A stretch of DNA of 64,000 bases, from assembly GCF_028640845.1 (NCBI RefSeq), contig NC_080546.1, positions 86,218,257 through 86,282,256 of the forward strand. Reading direction: 5' to 3'. Both the position numbers and the translations under genes were made by a program. Below the pieces are notes generated by a model. The model saw nothing but the letters and a program-made list of their open reading frames with translations. It did not search any database and had not been told where the DNA came from. Shown here piece by piece: positions 11,129 to 21,675 of this stretch (positions within the stretch are counted from its first letter, which is position 1; every line of letters begins with the position of its first letter). This DNA comes from Ahaetulla prasina (lineage: Eukaryota > Chordata > Lepidosauria > Squamata > Colubridae).

Positions 11129-11985
11129 TTTTGTTTTCAAATTAGCCTTCAGAGTATTCTGCTAATTGCACCCTCTTTTTCCAAACCCAAATCTTTGCGC
11201 ATTTTTCTCTCTAATCGAAATTCGTTGTTCCTTCTCTTCTTTCTCTTATCAACAGAATTGCTCATATCTAGCATTGAAATGCCTGACAAGGTCAAACAGT
11301 AATGTACTATAATTTTAATAAGTTATCTGATCGTAGACTCTTCCTTTGTTTTCTTTTTTTGCTTTTGTTTTTAGTTGTGTTTAGTTTAGTTGTGTTTAGT
11401 TTTGTTTTTAGTTGTGCACCTTCTAGGCAATTTGAACTAATGCATGGTGCGTGTGCATGTGTACACATGCGTGTGCATGAAAGCCTTAAATAATATAAAT
11501 GAAAAAGACTTTCTGTTTCACAGGAATACCTGAATCTGCAGTTTTATTTTGTTGGCACTTAATCAAAAATACGTTCAGGACTGCCAAAAGCTAGCATAAT
11601 ATAATTAATGTTTTGGCCTAGAAAATGTAGAAGCTCTTTTTAAAAAAGGGCCATGTTATAGCATTATAGATTATGCAGGTTAGAGTAATTAAGAGTAGAT
11701 TCGGCTTGATTTCTATAACCCTGCAAGGTAAAATATTATACCGTGGATTATAGGCAATTACAAAAGGTTTGAGCGATTACCATTTTTGCAATGCCCTAGC
11801 GTTGCAAACTCAAAATGAAATTGGCTGAACTTATTGTTGGGGCCAATCGCTCCATTATTACTTGCTATAATTTACTTTTGTATACTCGAAATTGTGAACG
11901 TCTCGGTCAGTTTACTGCTGCACACTTTTCCTAGGGCTGCCGCTGAAGATGATTCAAGCTGGTTCACCATGTTATGAGTAGGTTC
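11129..11985. other. No gene recognised
   Basis: AT-rich sequence with a T-rich low-complexity stretch at 11340-11410 (repeats of TTTAGTTGTG) and no supported coding region. Confidence 0.45.
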
Positions 11986-11992
11986 TTGAGTA

Positions 11993-12395
11993 ATTAGGGG
12001 ACTGGAGGCTAAAATATATGAAGAACGGTTGCTGGAACTGGGTAGGTCTAGTTTAATGAAAAGAAGGACTAGGGGAGACATGATAGGAGTAGTCCAATAT
12101 CTCAGGGGTTGCCACAAAGAAGAGGGAATCAAGCTATTCTCCAAAGCACCTGAAGGCAGGACAAGAAGCAATGGGTGGAAATTAATCAAGGAGAGAAGCA
12201 ACCTAGAACTAAAGAGAAATTTCCTGACAGTTGGAACAATGAATCAATGGAACAACTTGCCTCCAGAAGTTGTGGAAGTTTTTAAGAAGAGATTGGACAA
12301 TCATTTGTCTGAAATGGTATAGGATTTCCAGCCTGAACAGAGGGTTGGACTGGAAGTCCTCCACGGTCTCTTCCAACTCTGTTTGTCTATGTTTT
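11993..12395 (+). mobile_element. CR1 LINE 3' end
   Basis: Plus-strand CR1 end. Its frame reads LELGRSSLMKRRTRGDMIGVVQYL, KEEGIKLFSKAPEGRTRSNGW, NQWNNLPPEVVEVFKKRLDNHLSEMV. It then has GGTTGGACTGGAAGTCCTCC and a short TTTGTCTATG tail. One of many copies here; compare 10195. Confidence 0.88.
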
Positions 12396-12400
12396 ATCAA

Positions 12401-12770
12401 TTGGGTATGTCTAGTTTAATGAAAAGAAGGACTAGGTAGCACTGTTCCTTTATCTCAGAGGTTGCCACAAAGAAGAGGGAGTCAAGCTATTCTCCAAAGC
12501 ACCTGAAGACAGGACAAGAAGCAATGGATGGAATCAATTAGTCTAGGAGAGAAGCAACTTAGAACTGAGGAGAAATTTCCTGACAGTGAGAACAATGAAT
12601 CAGTGGAACAACTTGCCTCCAGAAGTTCTGAATGCTCCAACACTGGAAGTTTTTAAGAAGAGATTGGACAACCATTTGGCTGAGATGGTATAGTTTTTCC
12701 TGCCTGAACAGGGGCTTGGACAAGAAAACCTCCAAGGTCCCTTCCAACTCTGTTCCATTCTTTTATAATT
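12401..12770 (+). mobile_element. CR1 LINE 3' end
   Basis: A second CR1 end directly after the previous one, with GGGTATGTCTAGTTTAATG at its start and CCTCCAAGGTCCCTTCC at its end. An internal deletion removes AGGGGAGACATG-type sequence after ACTAGG (about 12435). Confidence 0.82.
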
Positions 12771-12873
12771 ATGGGATATGTCTTGTTATGCCCATTCCAT
12801 TTGAAACTGCACAAAGCACCATTTGGCTTCCAAGACAATTCAAAGCTCTGTATTACCCACTCTAATTCAACAC

Positions 12874-13633
12874 ACTCTAATGGCAGAAAGCAAAGAGGAA
12901 CTAAAGAGTCTCTTGATGCGGGTGAAGGAGGAGAGTGCAAAAGTTGGCTTAAAACTCAACATTAAGAAAACAAAAATCATGGCATCCCTCCCTTTCAATT
13001 CCTGACAGATAGATGGTGAAGAAATGGAGGTAGTGACAGATTTTATTTTCCTGGGCTCCAAGATCACCGCAGATGGGGACTGCAGCCAAGAAATTAAAAG
13101 ACACTTGCTCCTGGGGAAGAAAGCTATGGCAAATCTAGACAGCGTACTAAAAAGCAGAGACATCACCCTGCCAACAAAAGTGCGTATAGTCAAAGCTATG
13201 GTTTTCCCAGTTGCAATGGATGGCTGTGAAGGTTGGACCATAAGAAAGGCTGAGCGCCAAAGAATCGAGGCCTTTGAACTCTGGTGCTGAAGAAGACTCC
13301 TGCGAGTCCCTTGGATTGCAAGGCGAACAAACAAGTCAGTCCTAGAGGAGATCAACCCTGACTGCTCTTTAGAAGGCCAGATCCCAAAGATGAAACTCAA
13401 ATTGAGTTGAGAAAGAAGGACTCACTGGAGAAGAGCCTAATGCTGGGAAAGATTGAGGGCAAAAGAAGAAGGGGATGACAGAGAATGAGGTGGCTGGATG
13501 GAGTCACTGAAGCAATAGGCATGAGTTTAAATGGACTCCAGAGGATGGTAGAGAACAGGAAGGCCTGGAGGAATGTTGTCCGTGGGGTCACGATGGGTCG
13601 GACATGACTTCGCAACTAACAACAACAACAACA
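12874..13633 (+). pseudogene. BovB (RTE-clade) LINE 3' end with reverse-transcriptase remnant
   Basis: C-terminal end of the BovB LINE polyprotein. Translation gives KSLLMRVKEESAKVGLKLNIKKTKIM, a stop near 13003, then VTDFIFLGSKITADGDCSQEIKRHLLLGKKAM, TLPTKVRIVKAMVFPV and GCEGWTIRKAE, with a second stop near 13288, then RRLLRVPW. The 3' end carries the diagnostic GGGGTCACGATGGGTCGGAC...CTTCGCAACTAACAACAACA. An exact 10-bp duplication AATTCAACAC (12864-12873 and 13634-13643) marks a 5'-truncated insertion. BovB is known to be shared between squamates and ruminants through horizontal transfer. This copy is inactive. Confidence 0.93.
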
Positions 13634-13864
13634 ACAAATTCAACACTTGGATGCTCTATCTGCAGGACCATCAAGATTAAGTTGGCTGCTGAACTCCAGT
13701 TTCTTTCAGCGTAGGAGTGCAAGGATCTTGAAAGTATGCCCTTTCATTTGCAGTGCTTAGACATCACAATGGCCCTTCACCTTCTGTATCTCCAACCATC
13801 CATCAAAACAAGACTATTCCATCAGACCAGAGGCTGAAATGCTCTGGCTACTTCTTCTGATAAA

Positions 13865-14036
13865 GAATTAATGAGTGGACCAACTTGTTTCTAGAAGTTG
13901 TGGGTGCTCTAACACTGGAGATTTAAAAAAAAAGAGAGAGAGAGAAATTGGATAGCCATTTGTCTGAATGGGTTTCCTGCTTGAGTAGGAATTTGGACTA
14001 GAAGACCTCCAAGGTCCCTTCCAACTCTGTTATTCT
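13865..14036 (+). mobile_element. CR1 LINE 3' end
   Basis: Short CR1 end: AGTGGACCAACTTG, GTGCTCTAACACTGG, TTTGGACTAGAAGACC, CCTCCAAGGTCCC and a TTATTCTATTC tail, with a poly-purine expansion at 13925-13945. Confidence 0.8.
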
Positions 14037-14092
14037 ATTCTCCAAAGCACTTGAGGGCAGGACTAGAAGTAATGGATGGAAGATCATTAGAA

Positions 14093-14845
14093 TAGAATAG
14101 AATAGAATAGAATAGAATAGAATAGAATAGAATAGAATAGAATTTTTATTGGCCAAGTGTGATTGGACAAACAAGGAATTTGTCTTGGTGCATATGCTCT
14201 CAGTGTACATAAAAGAAAATATACGTTCATCAAGGTACAACATTTACAACACAATTGATGGTCAATATATCAATATAAATCATAAGGATTGCCAGCAACA
14301 AAGTTACAGTCATACAGTCATAAGTGGAAAGAGATTGGTGATGGGAACGATGAGAAGATTAACAGTAGTGCAAACTTAGTAAATAGTTTGACAGTGTTGA
14401 GGGAATTAATTGTTTAGCAGAGAATAGAATAGAATAGAATAGAATTTTTATTGGCCAAGTGTGATTGGACACACAAGGAATTTGTCTTGGTGCATATGCT
14501 CTCAGTGTACATAAAAGAAAAGATACCTTCATCAAGGTACAACATTTACAACACAATTGATGGTCAATATATCAATATAAATCATAAGGATTGCCAGCAA
14601 CGAGTCATACAGTCATAAATGGAAAGAGATTGGTGATGGAAACTATGAGAAGATTAATAGTAGTGCAGACTTATTGAATAGTTTGACAGTGTTGAGGGAA
14701 TTAATTGTTTAGCAGAGTGATGGCCTTCGGGAAAAAACTGTTCTTGTGTCTAGTTGTTCTGGTGTGCAGTGCTCTATAGCGTCGTTATGAGGGTAGGAGT
14801 TGAAACAGTTTATGTCCTGGATGTGAGGGATCTGTAAAAAGGGAG
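14093..14845 (-). mobile_element. CR1-L3-type LINE 3' end, tandemly doubled, AATAG tails
   Basis: Two near-identical minus-strand copies (14093-14420 and 14421-14845). Each starts with AATAG pentamers (10 units, then about 5), then TTTTTATTGGCCAAGTGTG, GGAATTTGTCTTGG and CTCAGTGTACATAAAAG. The second copy extends further into the coding end (GATGGCCTTCGGGAAAAAACTG). A duplication mediated by the pentamer tails explains the layout better than two independent insertions. Confidence 0.78.
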
Positions 14846-14977
14846 ATCCAGCCTAGAACTAAGGAGGAAATTCCTGACAGTCAGAACAATTAATTGGTGA
14901 AATGGCTTGTCTCCAGAAATTGGAGTGCCATTTGTCTGATTGAGCAGGGTATTGGACTAGAAGACTTCCAAGGTCCC

Positions 14978-15725
14978 TGTCATGCCTGCATTGGAACCTG
15001 AATCTGCAGAGATGCGTCAGAGCTGGAGCCGACAGAGATCGAGGGGGTGGCTTCATTGGCTTCGGAGGAATGTGGGGAGGAGCAGGGCCAAGCCAGGGCC
15101 CTTCAGGATTGGGATGGCTTGTTAGCAGGGAGGAACAGAGACAGGATGACTGAAAGAGGGCAAGCAGTGGACATGAGGAGTGGCGGAGCTCAGGAGATGA
15201 GCAACAACTGCCCCCTCCTGATCCCCAAGCACGGAGAGTGGAGAGAAGGTGGGAACAGCGCAGGCTGATACAACGACTTGGGAAGAGAGCGTCCCTCCCC
15301 TCTTCACAAGGCACATCTGGGGACTGAGATTTAAGGAGATGCCGTGGGGAGGGGCATTTATCAGGAACAAACGCTGGATTGGTAAATTTTGGTGTGGCGG
15401 TACAGATTGCAGGACTGCTTGCTTCTTTCTTACTTGTGGACTCAGTGCTTTCTTCCTGACATTGTGAACTCATTGTTTGTTCCTTGGTTCGTGGATTAAT
15501 TGTTTGTTCCTTGGTTTGTGGATTCATCGTTTGTTCTTTGTTTTGTGGACTCCTTCTCCTGTTCCTTTGTTTTGCTGGACTGGGTGCAGCCAGAAGCTGC
15601 CGGGCACTTTGCTCTAGGACTTGCCAAGAACGTGGGAGGGTTTGAGGGGAAATTTGGAGCATTAAAGGGGAGTTTGAACTCTTAGCTGGCTGTGCGATCT
15701 TTGTGCCTTGTCCTGGGTCATCATA
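14978..15725 (+). mobile_element. LTR-like insertion with 32-bp internal repeats
   Basis: Begins TGTCATGCC and is flanked by GTCCC (14973-14977 and 15726-15730), consistent with a 5-bp duplication inside a CR1. The right terminus reads GTCATCATA rather than the canonical CA, so the end is uncertain. Around 15462-15560 there are about three degenerate 32-bp units (GTTTGTTCCTTGGTT...GTGGATT). No coding frame is supported. Orientation is a guess. Confidence 0.5.
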
Positions 15726-15749
15726 GTCCCTTCCAACTCTGTTATTCTG

Positions 15750-16290
15750 AATGTAGCTGGCCCATCCAATGTACTCTCTCCCTCCCCCTTATTTTTTTTT
15801 ATTTTTGCATTCTTTGCATTCTTTTTTTTTCCTTAATGACTCGGCCTCTGATTTTACTTATATTTAATTTTAATCTGAGTTCAAGGAGTTGAGAAATCGT
15901 ATGCTGTTCAGATTCATCTTTGATGGGAGGAGTTTATAAGTCTCGAAATGAAATGATGATTATGACATTTCACGTAAAGCTTATCTATCTAATAAGGATA
16001 TCTGAAGGATGTTTTGCCTTGGGAAACTCTTGATCAAAGTGGTCCTAGAAAGTGCTTTGACAGAGTGAGTTAGTCCCTCGCTTCCAAGTGTCAAAGTCGA
16101 GTTGGCACATCACTTTGATTCAACCAACATACACTGAAACCCGATTAGGTTGTTTCATATTAACTGCTAGCGCTGGAAGTCTTGTATCGTATGTGGGAAT
16201 TTCTGGCAGAAAGGGTTGAAAAGACTACATAAGTTGGGTCCATTTAGCTTGGAATAATGAGCAATAAGGAGAAACGTGATAGAGCTTTAA
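15750..16290. other. No gene recognised
   Basis: T-rich then mixed sequence, no coding region or clear repeat. Confidence 0.45.
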
Positions 16291-16292
16291 AC

Positions 16293-16460
16293 CAGTGGTG
16301 AAATCTAATTTTTTTTCTTACTGGTTCCATGGGCGTGGCTTGGTGGGGCGGTCATATGACTGGGTGGGAGTGGCTATGTGACCAGAAGGCAAGAGCAGCT
16401 CAAGCAAAGAGGACGACTCAGGAGTAGGGCCAAGAGATGATTGGCCACTCCCATAAGGCT
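16293..16460. mobile_element. hAT-like terminus plus LTR-derived scrap
   Basis: Begins CAGTGGTGAAATCTA with ACTGGTTCCATGGGCGTGG, the left terminus of the CAGGGGTGAAAT group. After about 16405 it matches, inverted, a stretch of the LTR at 24020-24075 (CCAAGAGATGATTGGCC, CATAAGGCTTAAAA). No right terminus was found. Confidence 0.5.
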
Positions 16461-16461
16461 T

Positions 16462-16985
16462 AAAAGACCAACAACACCTAGAATACGGCATCCAGATTTG
16501 GTCACTACATTATAAAAAAGATGTTGAGACTCTAGTAAAAAGTGCAGAGGAGAGCAACCAGGATGATTAGGGGACTGGACACTAAATCATATGAAGAACG
16601 GTTACAGGAACTGGGCATGGCTAGTCTAATGAAGAGAAGGACCAGGGGAGACATGATAGCTGTCTTTCAATACTGCCACAGAGAGGAGAGGGTCAGGCTG
16701 TTTTCCAAAGCACTTGAAGGCCAGACAAGGAATAATGGATGGAAACTGACCAAGGAGAGATTCAACCTAGAAATGAGGAGGAACTTTCTGACAGTGAGAA
16801 CAAATCAACCCATGGAACAGAAGTTGCCTTCAGAAGTGGTGGGAACTTCATCAGTTGAGACTTTCAAGAAACGATTGGGCTGCCATTTGTCAGAAATGTT
16901 GTAGGGTCTCCTGCTTGAGCGGGGGGTTGGACAAGATGACCTATAAGGTCCCGTCCAATTCTGTTAATCTGTTAATTTGTTAATA
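16462..16985 (+). mobile_element. CR1 LINE 3' end with coding remnant
   Basis: CR1 copy with the frame MQRRATRMIRGL, YEERLQELGMASLMKRRTRG, QYCHREERVRLFSKALEG, NLEMRRNFLTVRTNQPMEQKLPSEVV and FKKRLGCHLSEML, ending at 16904. The 3' UTR has GGTTGGACAAGATGACC and TCTGTTAATCTG units. A small in-frame loss (YLRG) precedes YCHREE. Confidence 0.87.
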
Positions 16986-17131
16986 AACTTGTGGCCTGCG
17001 GGCCAGATGCAATACGTGCTAGCCATGCCCACCCCAGTTTAGTGAAGGGCAGGAAAAAGTTGTGATATGACAATGTACCAGTGCGGGTTTGACCACCTGC
17101 TGTTGTTGCTTCTGTGGGAGATGGGATGAGG

Positions 17132-17739
17132 CAGAGGTGAAATGCTCCCAGTTCGGACCGGATCGCGCGATCCGGTGGTGGTAGGTGTGGGTAGTTCGGA
17201 GAACCGTTAGCAAAAATCCCTGCCCCCCCCCCCCCGCACCACCCATGCCTCGCTGTTCCTATTCTCTGTCCCTGAAGCTCTCGGTGGTGATATAGCTGCA
17301 AACGGCCTTAAATGACTGTCGTGGATGCTTCAAAGAGCCGCACTACAGCTGATCAGCGCTGTAGGCGGCTAGTAGACCAGTGCCTCTATTTTTAAAGAAG
17401 GTAGATTGGTGCCTCCCAAAAAAGGGCAATTAGTAGACCGGTGCCTCTATTTTTAAAGAAGGCAGACCGGTGCCTCCCAAAAAAAGGCAATTAGTAGACC
17501 GGTGTCTCTATTTTTGAAAAAGGTAGACCAGTGAGCTCCCAAAAAAAGGCAATTAGTAGACCGGTGCCTCTATTTTTAAAGAAGGTAGACTGGTGCGCTC
17601 CCAAGCTTTGTATACTTTATTATTTTTATTATTTATTATTATTGGCCATGCCTATTCAGTCACCTGACCACCAAGCCACGCCCACCAATTAAGCCACACC
17701 CACAGAACCGGTAGGGAACATTTTTAGATTTCACCCCTG
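17132..17739. mobile_element. hAT non-autonomous element with internal tandem repeats
   Basis: Termini CAGAGGTGAAATGCTCCC (17132) and GATTTCACCCCTG (17739), with an exact 8-bp duplication GGATGAGG at 17124-17131 and 17740-17747. Carries GGACCGGATCGCGCGATCCGG, GAACCGTTAGC and CCACGCCCACC text, a C run at 17223-17235, and the tandem block listed separately. No transposase frame. Confidence 0.9.
17371..17606. repeat. 61-bp tandem repeat, about 3.8 units, inside hAT
   Basis: Units begin AGTAGACCRGTGCCTC, continue ATTTTTAAAGAAGG and end CCCAAAAAAGGCAATT. Each unit is itself two related halves (GTAGACCGGTG / GTAGATTGGTG). Confidence 0.88.
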
Positions 17740-17747
17740 GGATGAGG

Positions 17748-18184
17748 GAATATTTTGATGTATTCCATTATGCAGTGGATTTTTTAAAAATGTTATAAGC
17801 TGCCCAGAGTCATCTATGTGTGAGTTTAAACAATTTTAAAAATTGTACGGAAACAGAAATTTAATGAGATGCTGAGGGATGGAAGGTATCCCCACAGTGA
17901 GGAAAGACAATAAGTAAGAGATGTGGCGGTATTCATGGATGACAGAACTATTTTTTTTTTAACTGGGTAAAGAATTTTGGAAAACTGGAACAAAGTTCTT
18001 ACTGAATAATAATAAAAAAGAAAGTCTGCCGTATAGCAATATACATCCATGCATGAATCAAATAGCTGGGTTTGTAGATTGACTCCATTAAAAATCATAG
18101 TTTGAATAGGCGTTGACACTTTGTTAGGTTAATCTGTATTGGCCAAATCACACAAATAAGTATCTACAGAGATTCTCTGTCATC
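17748..18184. other. No gene recognised
   Basis: Unassigned AT-rich sequence; no coding region or repeat family identified. Confidence 0.4.
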
Positions 18185-18617
18185 CAGGTGGGTTTCAAAT
18201 TTTTTTGCTACCGGTTCTGTGGGTGTGGCTTGGTGGGTGTCGCATGGCTTGGTGGGCGTGGCACAGGAAGCAATGGTGGGATTCAAATAATTTAACAACC
18301 GGTTCTCTGCCTTAATGATTTCTTCCAACAACCAGTTCACCAAACTGCTCAGAACATTAACAACCGGTTCTCCCGAAGTGGTGCGAACTGGCTGAATCCC
18401 ACCACTGACAGGAAGTATACTGTACAATCTCCAGTCCCTCCCCAATCCAGGAGAAGGTTACTGCAAAATCCCCATTTCCTCCCAATCAGCTGAGACTTGG
18501 GAGATAAGAGAATAGATGGGGGCGGGGTCAGAATTTTTACTACCAGTTCTCTGAACTACTCAAATTTTCTGCTACCGGTTTTCCAGAACTGGTCAGAACT
18601 TGCTGAAACGCACCTCT
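18185..18617. mobile_element. hAT-like element (GTGGGTTTCAAA / TTGAAACCCAC group), split
   Basis: Left terminus CAGGTGGGTTTCAAAT; right terminus near 18616 with TGAAACGCACCTCT. The interior carries CTACCGGTTCTGTGG and CAGAACTGGTC. A related copy in the other orientation is at 53164-53755. A duplication is not clear. A 137-bp palindromic MITE (18271-18407) sits inside. Confidence 0.65.
18271..18407. mobile_element. 137-bp palindromic hAT MITE, copy 1
   Basis: Termini CAATGGTGGGATTCAA and TGAATCCCACCACTG, with an exact 8-bp duplication ACAGGAAG (18263-18270 and 18408-18415). The interior repeats AACAACCGGTTC / GAACTGGC symmetrically, so the two halves are near inverse copies. Confidence 0.92.
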
Positions 18618-18798
18618 CCAGGTCATGGTTGTCTGAAGGGTGCTTTTCAACAAGCAACTGGGCTTTCCTGTTTCAGTTCAGGTTCAGTCAGAGCTGAAGA
18701 AACTTCTTGGAGGAGAAGCAAAACATCTTCAAAAACAAGAAAGTCCAGTTGCCTCTTGAAAAAGCATCTTTGGACACAAATAAGTAGTGACTCACTCT

Positions 18799-19066
18799 TT
18801 TTTTTTATTTATTTGCATTTATATCCCGCCCTTCTCCGAAGACTCAGGGCGGCTTACACTATGTTAAGCAATAGTCTTCATCCATTTGTATATTATATAC
18901 AAAGTCAACCTTATTGCCCCCAACAATCTGGGTCCTCATTTTACCTACCTTATAAAGGATGGAAGGCTGAGTCAACCTTGGGCCTGGTGGGGCTTGAACC
19001 TGCAGTAATTGCAAGCAGCTGTTGTTAATAACAGGCTGTCTTACCAGTCTGAGCCACCAGAGGCCC
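18799..19066 (-). mobile_element. tRNA-derived SINE with CCCGCCCTTCTCCGAAG end
   Basis: On the minus strand: an A box (TGGCTCAGACTGG), a B box (GGTTCAAGCCC), then AAGGTTGACTCAGCCTTCC, AAAATGAGGACCCAG and a GGCGGGATATAAAT LINE-like 3' tail, ending in A/T. Related copies lie at 53287-53560 and 59015-60068. Confidence 0.82.
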
Positions 19067-20303
19067 TTGTTAGAAATCAGCTCTTGACTGCTATGTTTCC
19101 ACAATATGTTTAGAGACCTGAGCTTGTGGGATAATAAATATCTTTTAGAAAATATATATGTGGCAAGTATACTCAAGGAACTCAAACTCTCTATTTTGGG
19201 GGTGAAGAAGTATTAATGTTAACTCATGGAATTTTCTCTTTCAACATTCTGATGTGAAATCATTTTCATTTCCTGGATTATGGATAGAAACGTAAAGGTT
19301 TTTACATTTTAAAATTGTAAAATGTGGACTTTTCTCACTTGTTGGCAAAAAGCCACTTGCAGCTCTGGAGCTGCAGGTTGCCAACCCCTGGTCTAGGACT
19401 TGTCACCTAATGCAAAATAGAGAAAACTTATTTTTAGATATTCAGCCCACAAAATTTAATGGATTCAAACTTACCATGGATGCTATTTCTGCCCCAGTCA
19501 CGTTTTGTGATGATCCAGTACAAACCTGGAGGGTGTCTTTATTCGCACAACACACTTTTAGCATGAAGCATACATGACACATGTGGTTTGATACAAATGT
19601 GTTTGTGGGGATGCACAATGAATTTCGATGCACTTTTTTTAAAAGACTCAGAGTAAATTTTTTTTTTTACAGCTCACCTACAAATTTGGATATTTATCTG
19701 AAATTCTCCCCAGGATCCATTTAAGCAAAACAGTTAAAAATTCTCTCCCTGCATTGTCTCACGTGAGTGTTGTAGGAAGCTACATTAAACAATGTTTTTA
19801 AAAAAGTATATCATAGCACACTCTTTAAGGGAGAATTAGGATTCAGCTTTAGTATGTGAGATGTCCTAGGATTGAAAAATTTAATGGAATCTGACAGAAG
19901 GTCACCTTGCTTTGCAAGAGAGGATACCGCCAAGCGAAGATTTCAACTTGATTATTCATCTCTGAATGCGGAAACATGCCAAAAGGACGGGAGGAAAATG
20001 TGTATGTGCACTTAAGGAATGGCAGGAAACCTAATTCCTTCTCCTGAAAGCACAAGAGAGACAGAGTCAAGTCAAGAAAAACTGAACAACGGGGGGCGGG
20101 GGGGGGAAGCTAGCCTGAGGACATGAGACTAGGTAGAGATTTGTAAACATATAATGTGATGTGGGATGCAATTTAAAGAATAAATGGATGGAGCCACAAA
20201 GCTCAGTTTGAGTTTTGTTCAGTAGAAGATTTCCATTTTCTACTTTTTTCTGATCCTAAATCTTAATCATACCTGGAGCCAAAGAAGGAGAGGGAACGGG
20301 ACA
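19067..20303. other. No gene recognised
   Basis: About 1.2 kb without a supported coding region. A fragment at 19340-19391 (CTGCAGGTTGCCAACCCCTG) matches the right end of the 7558-8566 hAT family. A G run lies at 20089-20105. Confidence 0.5.
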
Positions 20304-20311
20304 CTCTAGAT

Positions 20312-21334
20312 CAGTGTACTGTGCTAGGCGTCCTTAGAAATTAAACAGCACAAATTTAGTCTTGATAAACTTCTTTAATTCATACAGCTGTAAATTACTT
20401 TCATTTATAGTCCACAAGGCTTGATAAACAGTCTTTCAGAGGAAAGTTATCAACACCCACCTATCTCACGTGGAACGCTGCCAAAGAGCTAATTTCCAGA
20501 CTGGTGGCAAGGCCAAACTTGGCACAGAGTCCCAAACAGAAGTTCGGCCAGATGAACTAATTGCTTCTTGCAAAAGCTCACGTCCCGTTCGCTTTTCTTT
20601 TATGTCTTATGAGAGGGACCAATCATCTCCAAGCCTTACTCCCGAGTCGACCCTGTTTCCTTGTTCCTGTCTCCTGGCAGCTCTGCGCATACGCACACTG
20701 GGAACAGGCTCACGCTGTTCTTCTGCCTCGCTGATGTCAGACTCCGGAGACTCCGAAGACAACAAAGAACTACCAGATGGCCTTGGCCCCCTCTCCTGCT
20801 TCCGACTTAGAGCCACCGTCCGAGCCTTCTCCAGACTCCAGGACTGGCCCATATTCCTCCACAACCTCCTCACTGTCCTAATCTGCTGCCAGCTCTGCTG
20901 GCCGCTGGTGGACCACAACAGTCAGGGGTGTCAAACTCGATTGCATTGAGGGCTGTATCTGAGTTGTGTTTGATCTCAGGGGGCCAGGGTGGGCATGGCC
21001 AGTTCAATGTCACCCGTGTTGGGGGTGCCTGTGGTGGCCCAAGCACTCTGCCAGTGAAAATGGGCTTCCGAGCTCCGTTTTCAAATGTGAGGGCCTCCTG
21101 CAATCCTCTCCCAGAGAAAACAGAGCTCGGGAGAGCCACACACGGCCCTCATGAGCTCCATTTTCGGCTGTGATGACCTCCTGCAACTCTCTGCCAGCGA
21201 AAATGAGCTCCATTTTCACTGGCAGAGGCACCTTGGGCCAGTCCTTCACTGTTTCTAGGGCATCCCCCACGGGCCAGATCTAAGCACTCCGTGGGCTGGA
21301 TCTGGCCACCCGGCCCTTAAGTTTGACACCTCTT
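20312..21334. mobile_element. hAT element (CAGGGGTGTCAAACTC family) split by an LTR
   Basis: The left terminus CAG at 20312 is separated from GGGTGTCAAACTC (20926 on) by a solo LTR. The right end is AAGTTTGACACCTCTT at 21334. Flanks CTCTAGAT (20304-20311) and CTCTAGGC (21335-21342) match 6 of 8. The interior at 21020-21240 has repeated GAAAATGGGCTCC / CTCCATTTTC segments. Confidence 0.75.
20315..20920 (-). mobile_element. Solo LTR, family A
   Basis: Starts TGTACTG, ends GGACCACAACA; flanks ATCAG (20310-20314) and GTCAG (20921-20925), 4 of 5. On the minus strand it has a CATAAAAG TATA-like box near 20600. The second copy of this family is at 54335-54946. Open frames on both strands inside are not genes. 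Confidence 0.82.
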
Positions 21335-21675
21335 CTCTAGGCCATTGGCAAAAAACCTTCCTTGTCAAATTCCATTCAGAGCTGTAGCATCAAGTAGTGC
21401 TTGAACGTGCTTTCAGATTTGCAAATGCAGCCAAAATACAGTTTTTAGTTTATTTATTAAGGCAGACTTGTTTGCAGATAAAATGCAAAGACTCAGCATG
21501 TTCTGAGGACATATCTTAAGAGTAAATTGACAAGGGGGAACAGCTTGGTTGAGGAAACGACAGCATGCAGTATTTTTGATGCAATACTGGGGCTTCAGCA
21601 GTCTGGTATATATACAATAACATGTCACTGCTGGATGCTATGACATTAGCTGATCGCAATGTCTCCGGAGTAGTT

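Larger units (their letters stand above)
14037..15748 (+). mobile_element. CR1 LINE end carrying CR1-L3 and LTR insertions
   Basis: CR1 text appears in three pieces that join in order: 14037-14092 (CAAAGCACTTGAGGGCAGGAC...GGATGGAAG), 14846-14977 (CAGCCTAGAACTAAGG...CTTCCAAGGTCCC) and 15726-15748 (GTCCCTTCCAACTCTG). The gaps are filled by a doubled CR1-L3 3' end and an LTR-like element, both therefore younger than this CR1. Confidence 0.75.

Noticed and set aside
14859..15662. Minus-strand frame of 267 codons rich in Pro/Ser
   Set aside because: Spans a CR1 piece and the LTR-like insertion; includes 32-bp repeats translated as QTKEQT units.
20470..20949. Frame of 159 codons
   Set aside because: Lies within solo LTR family A; the parallel copy at 54638 has a different, broken frame.
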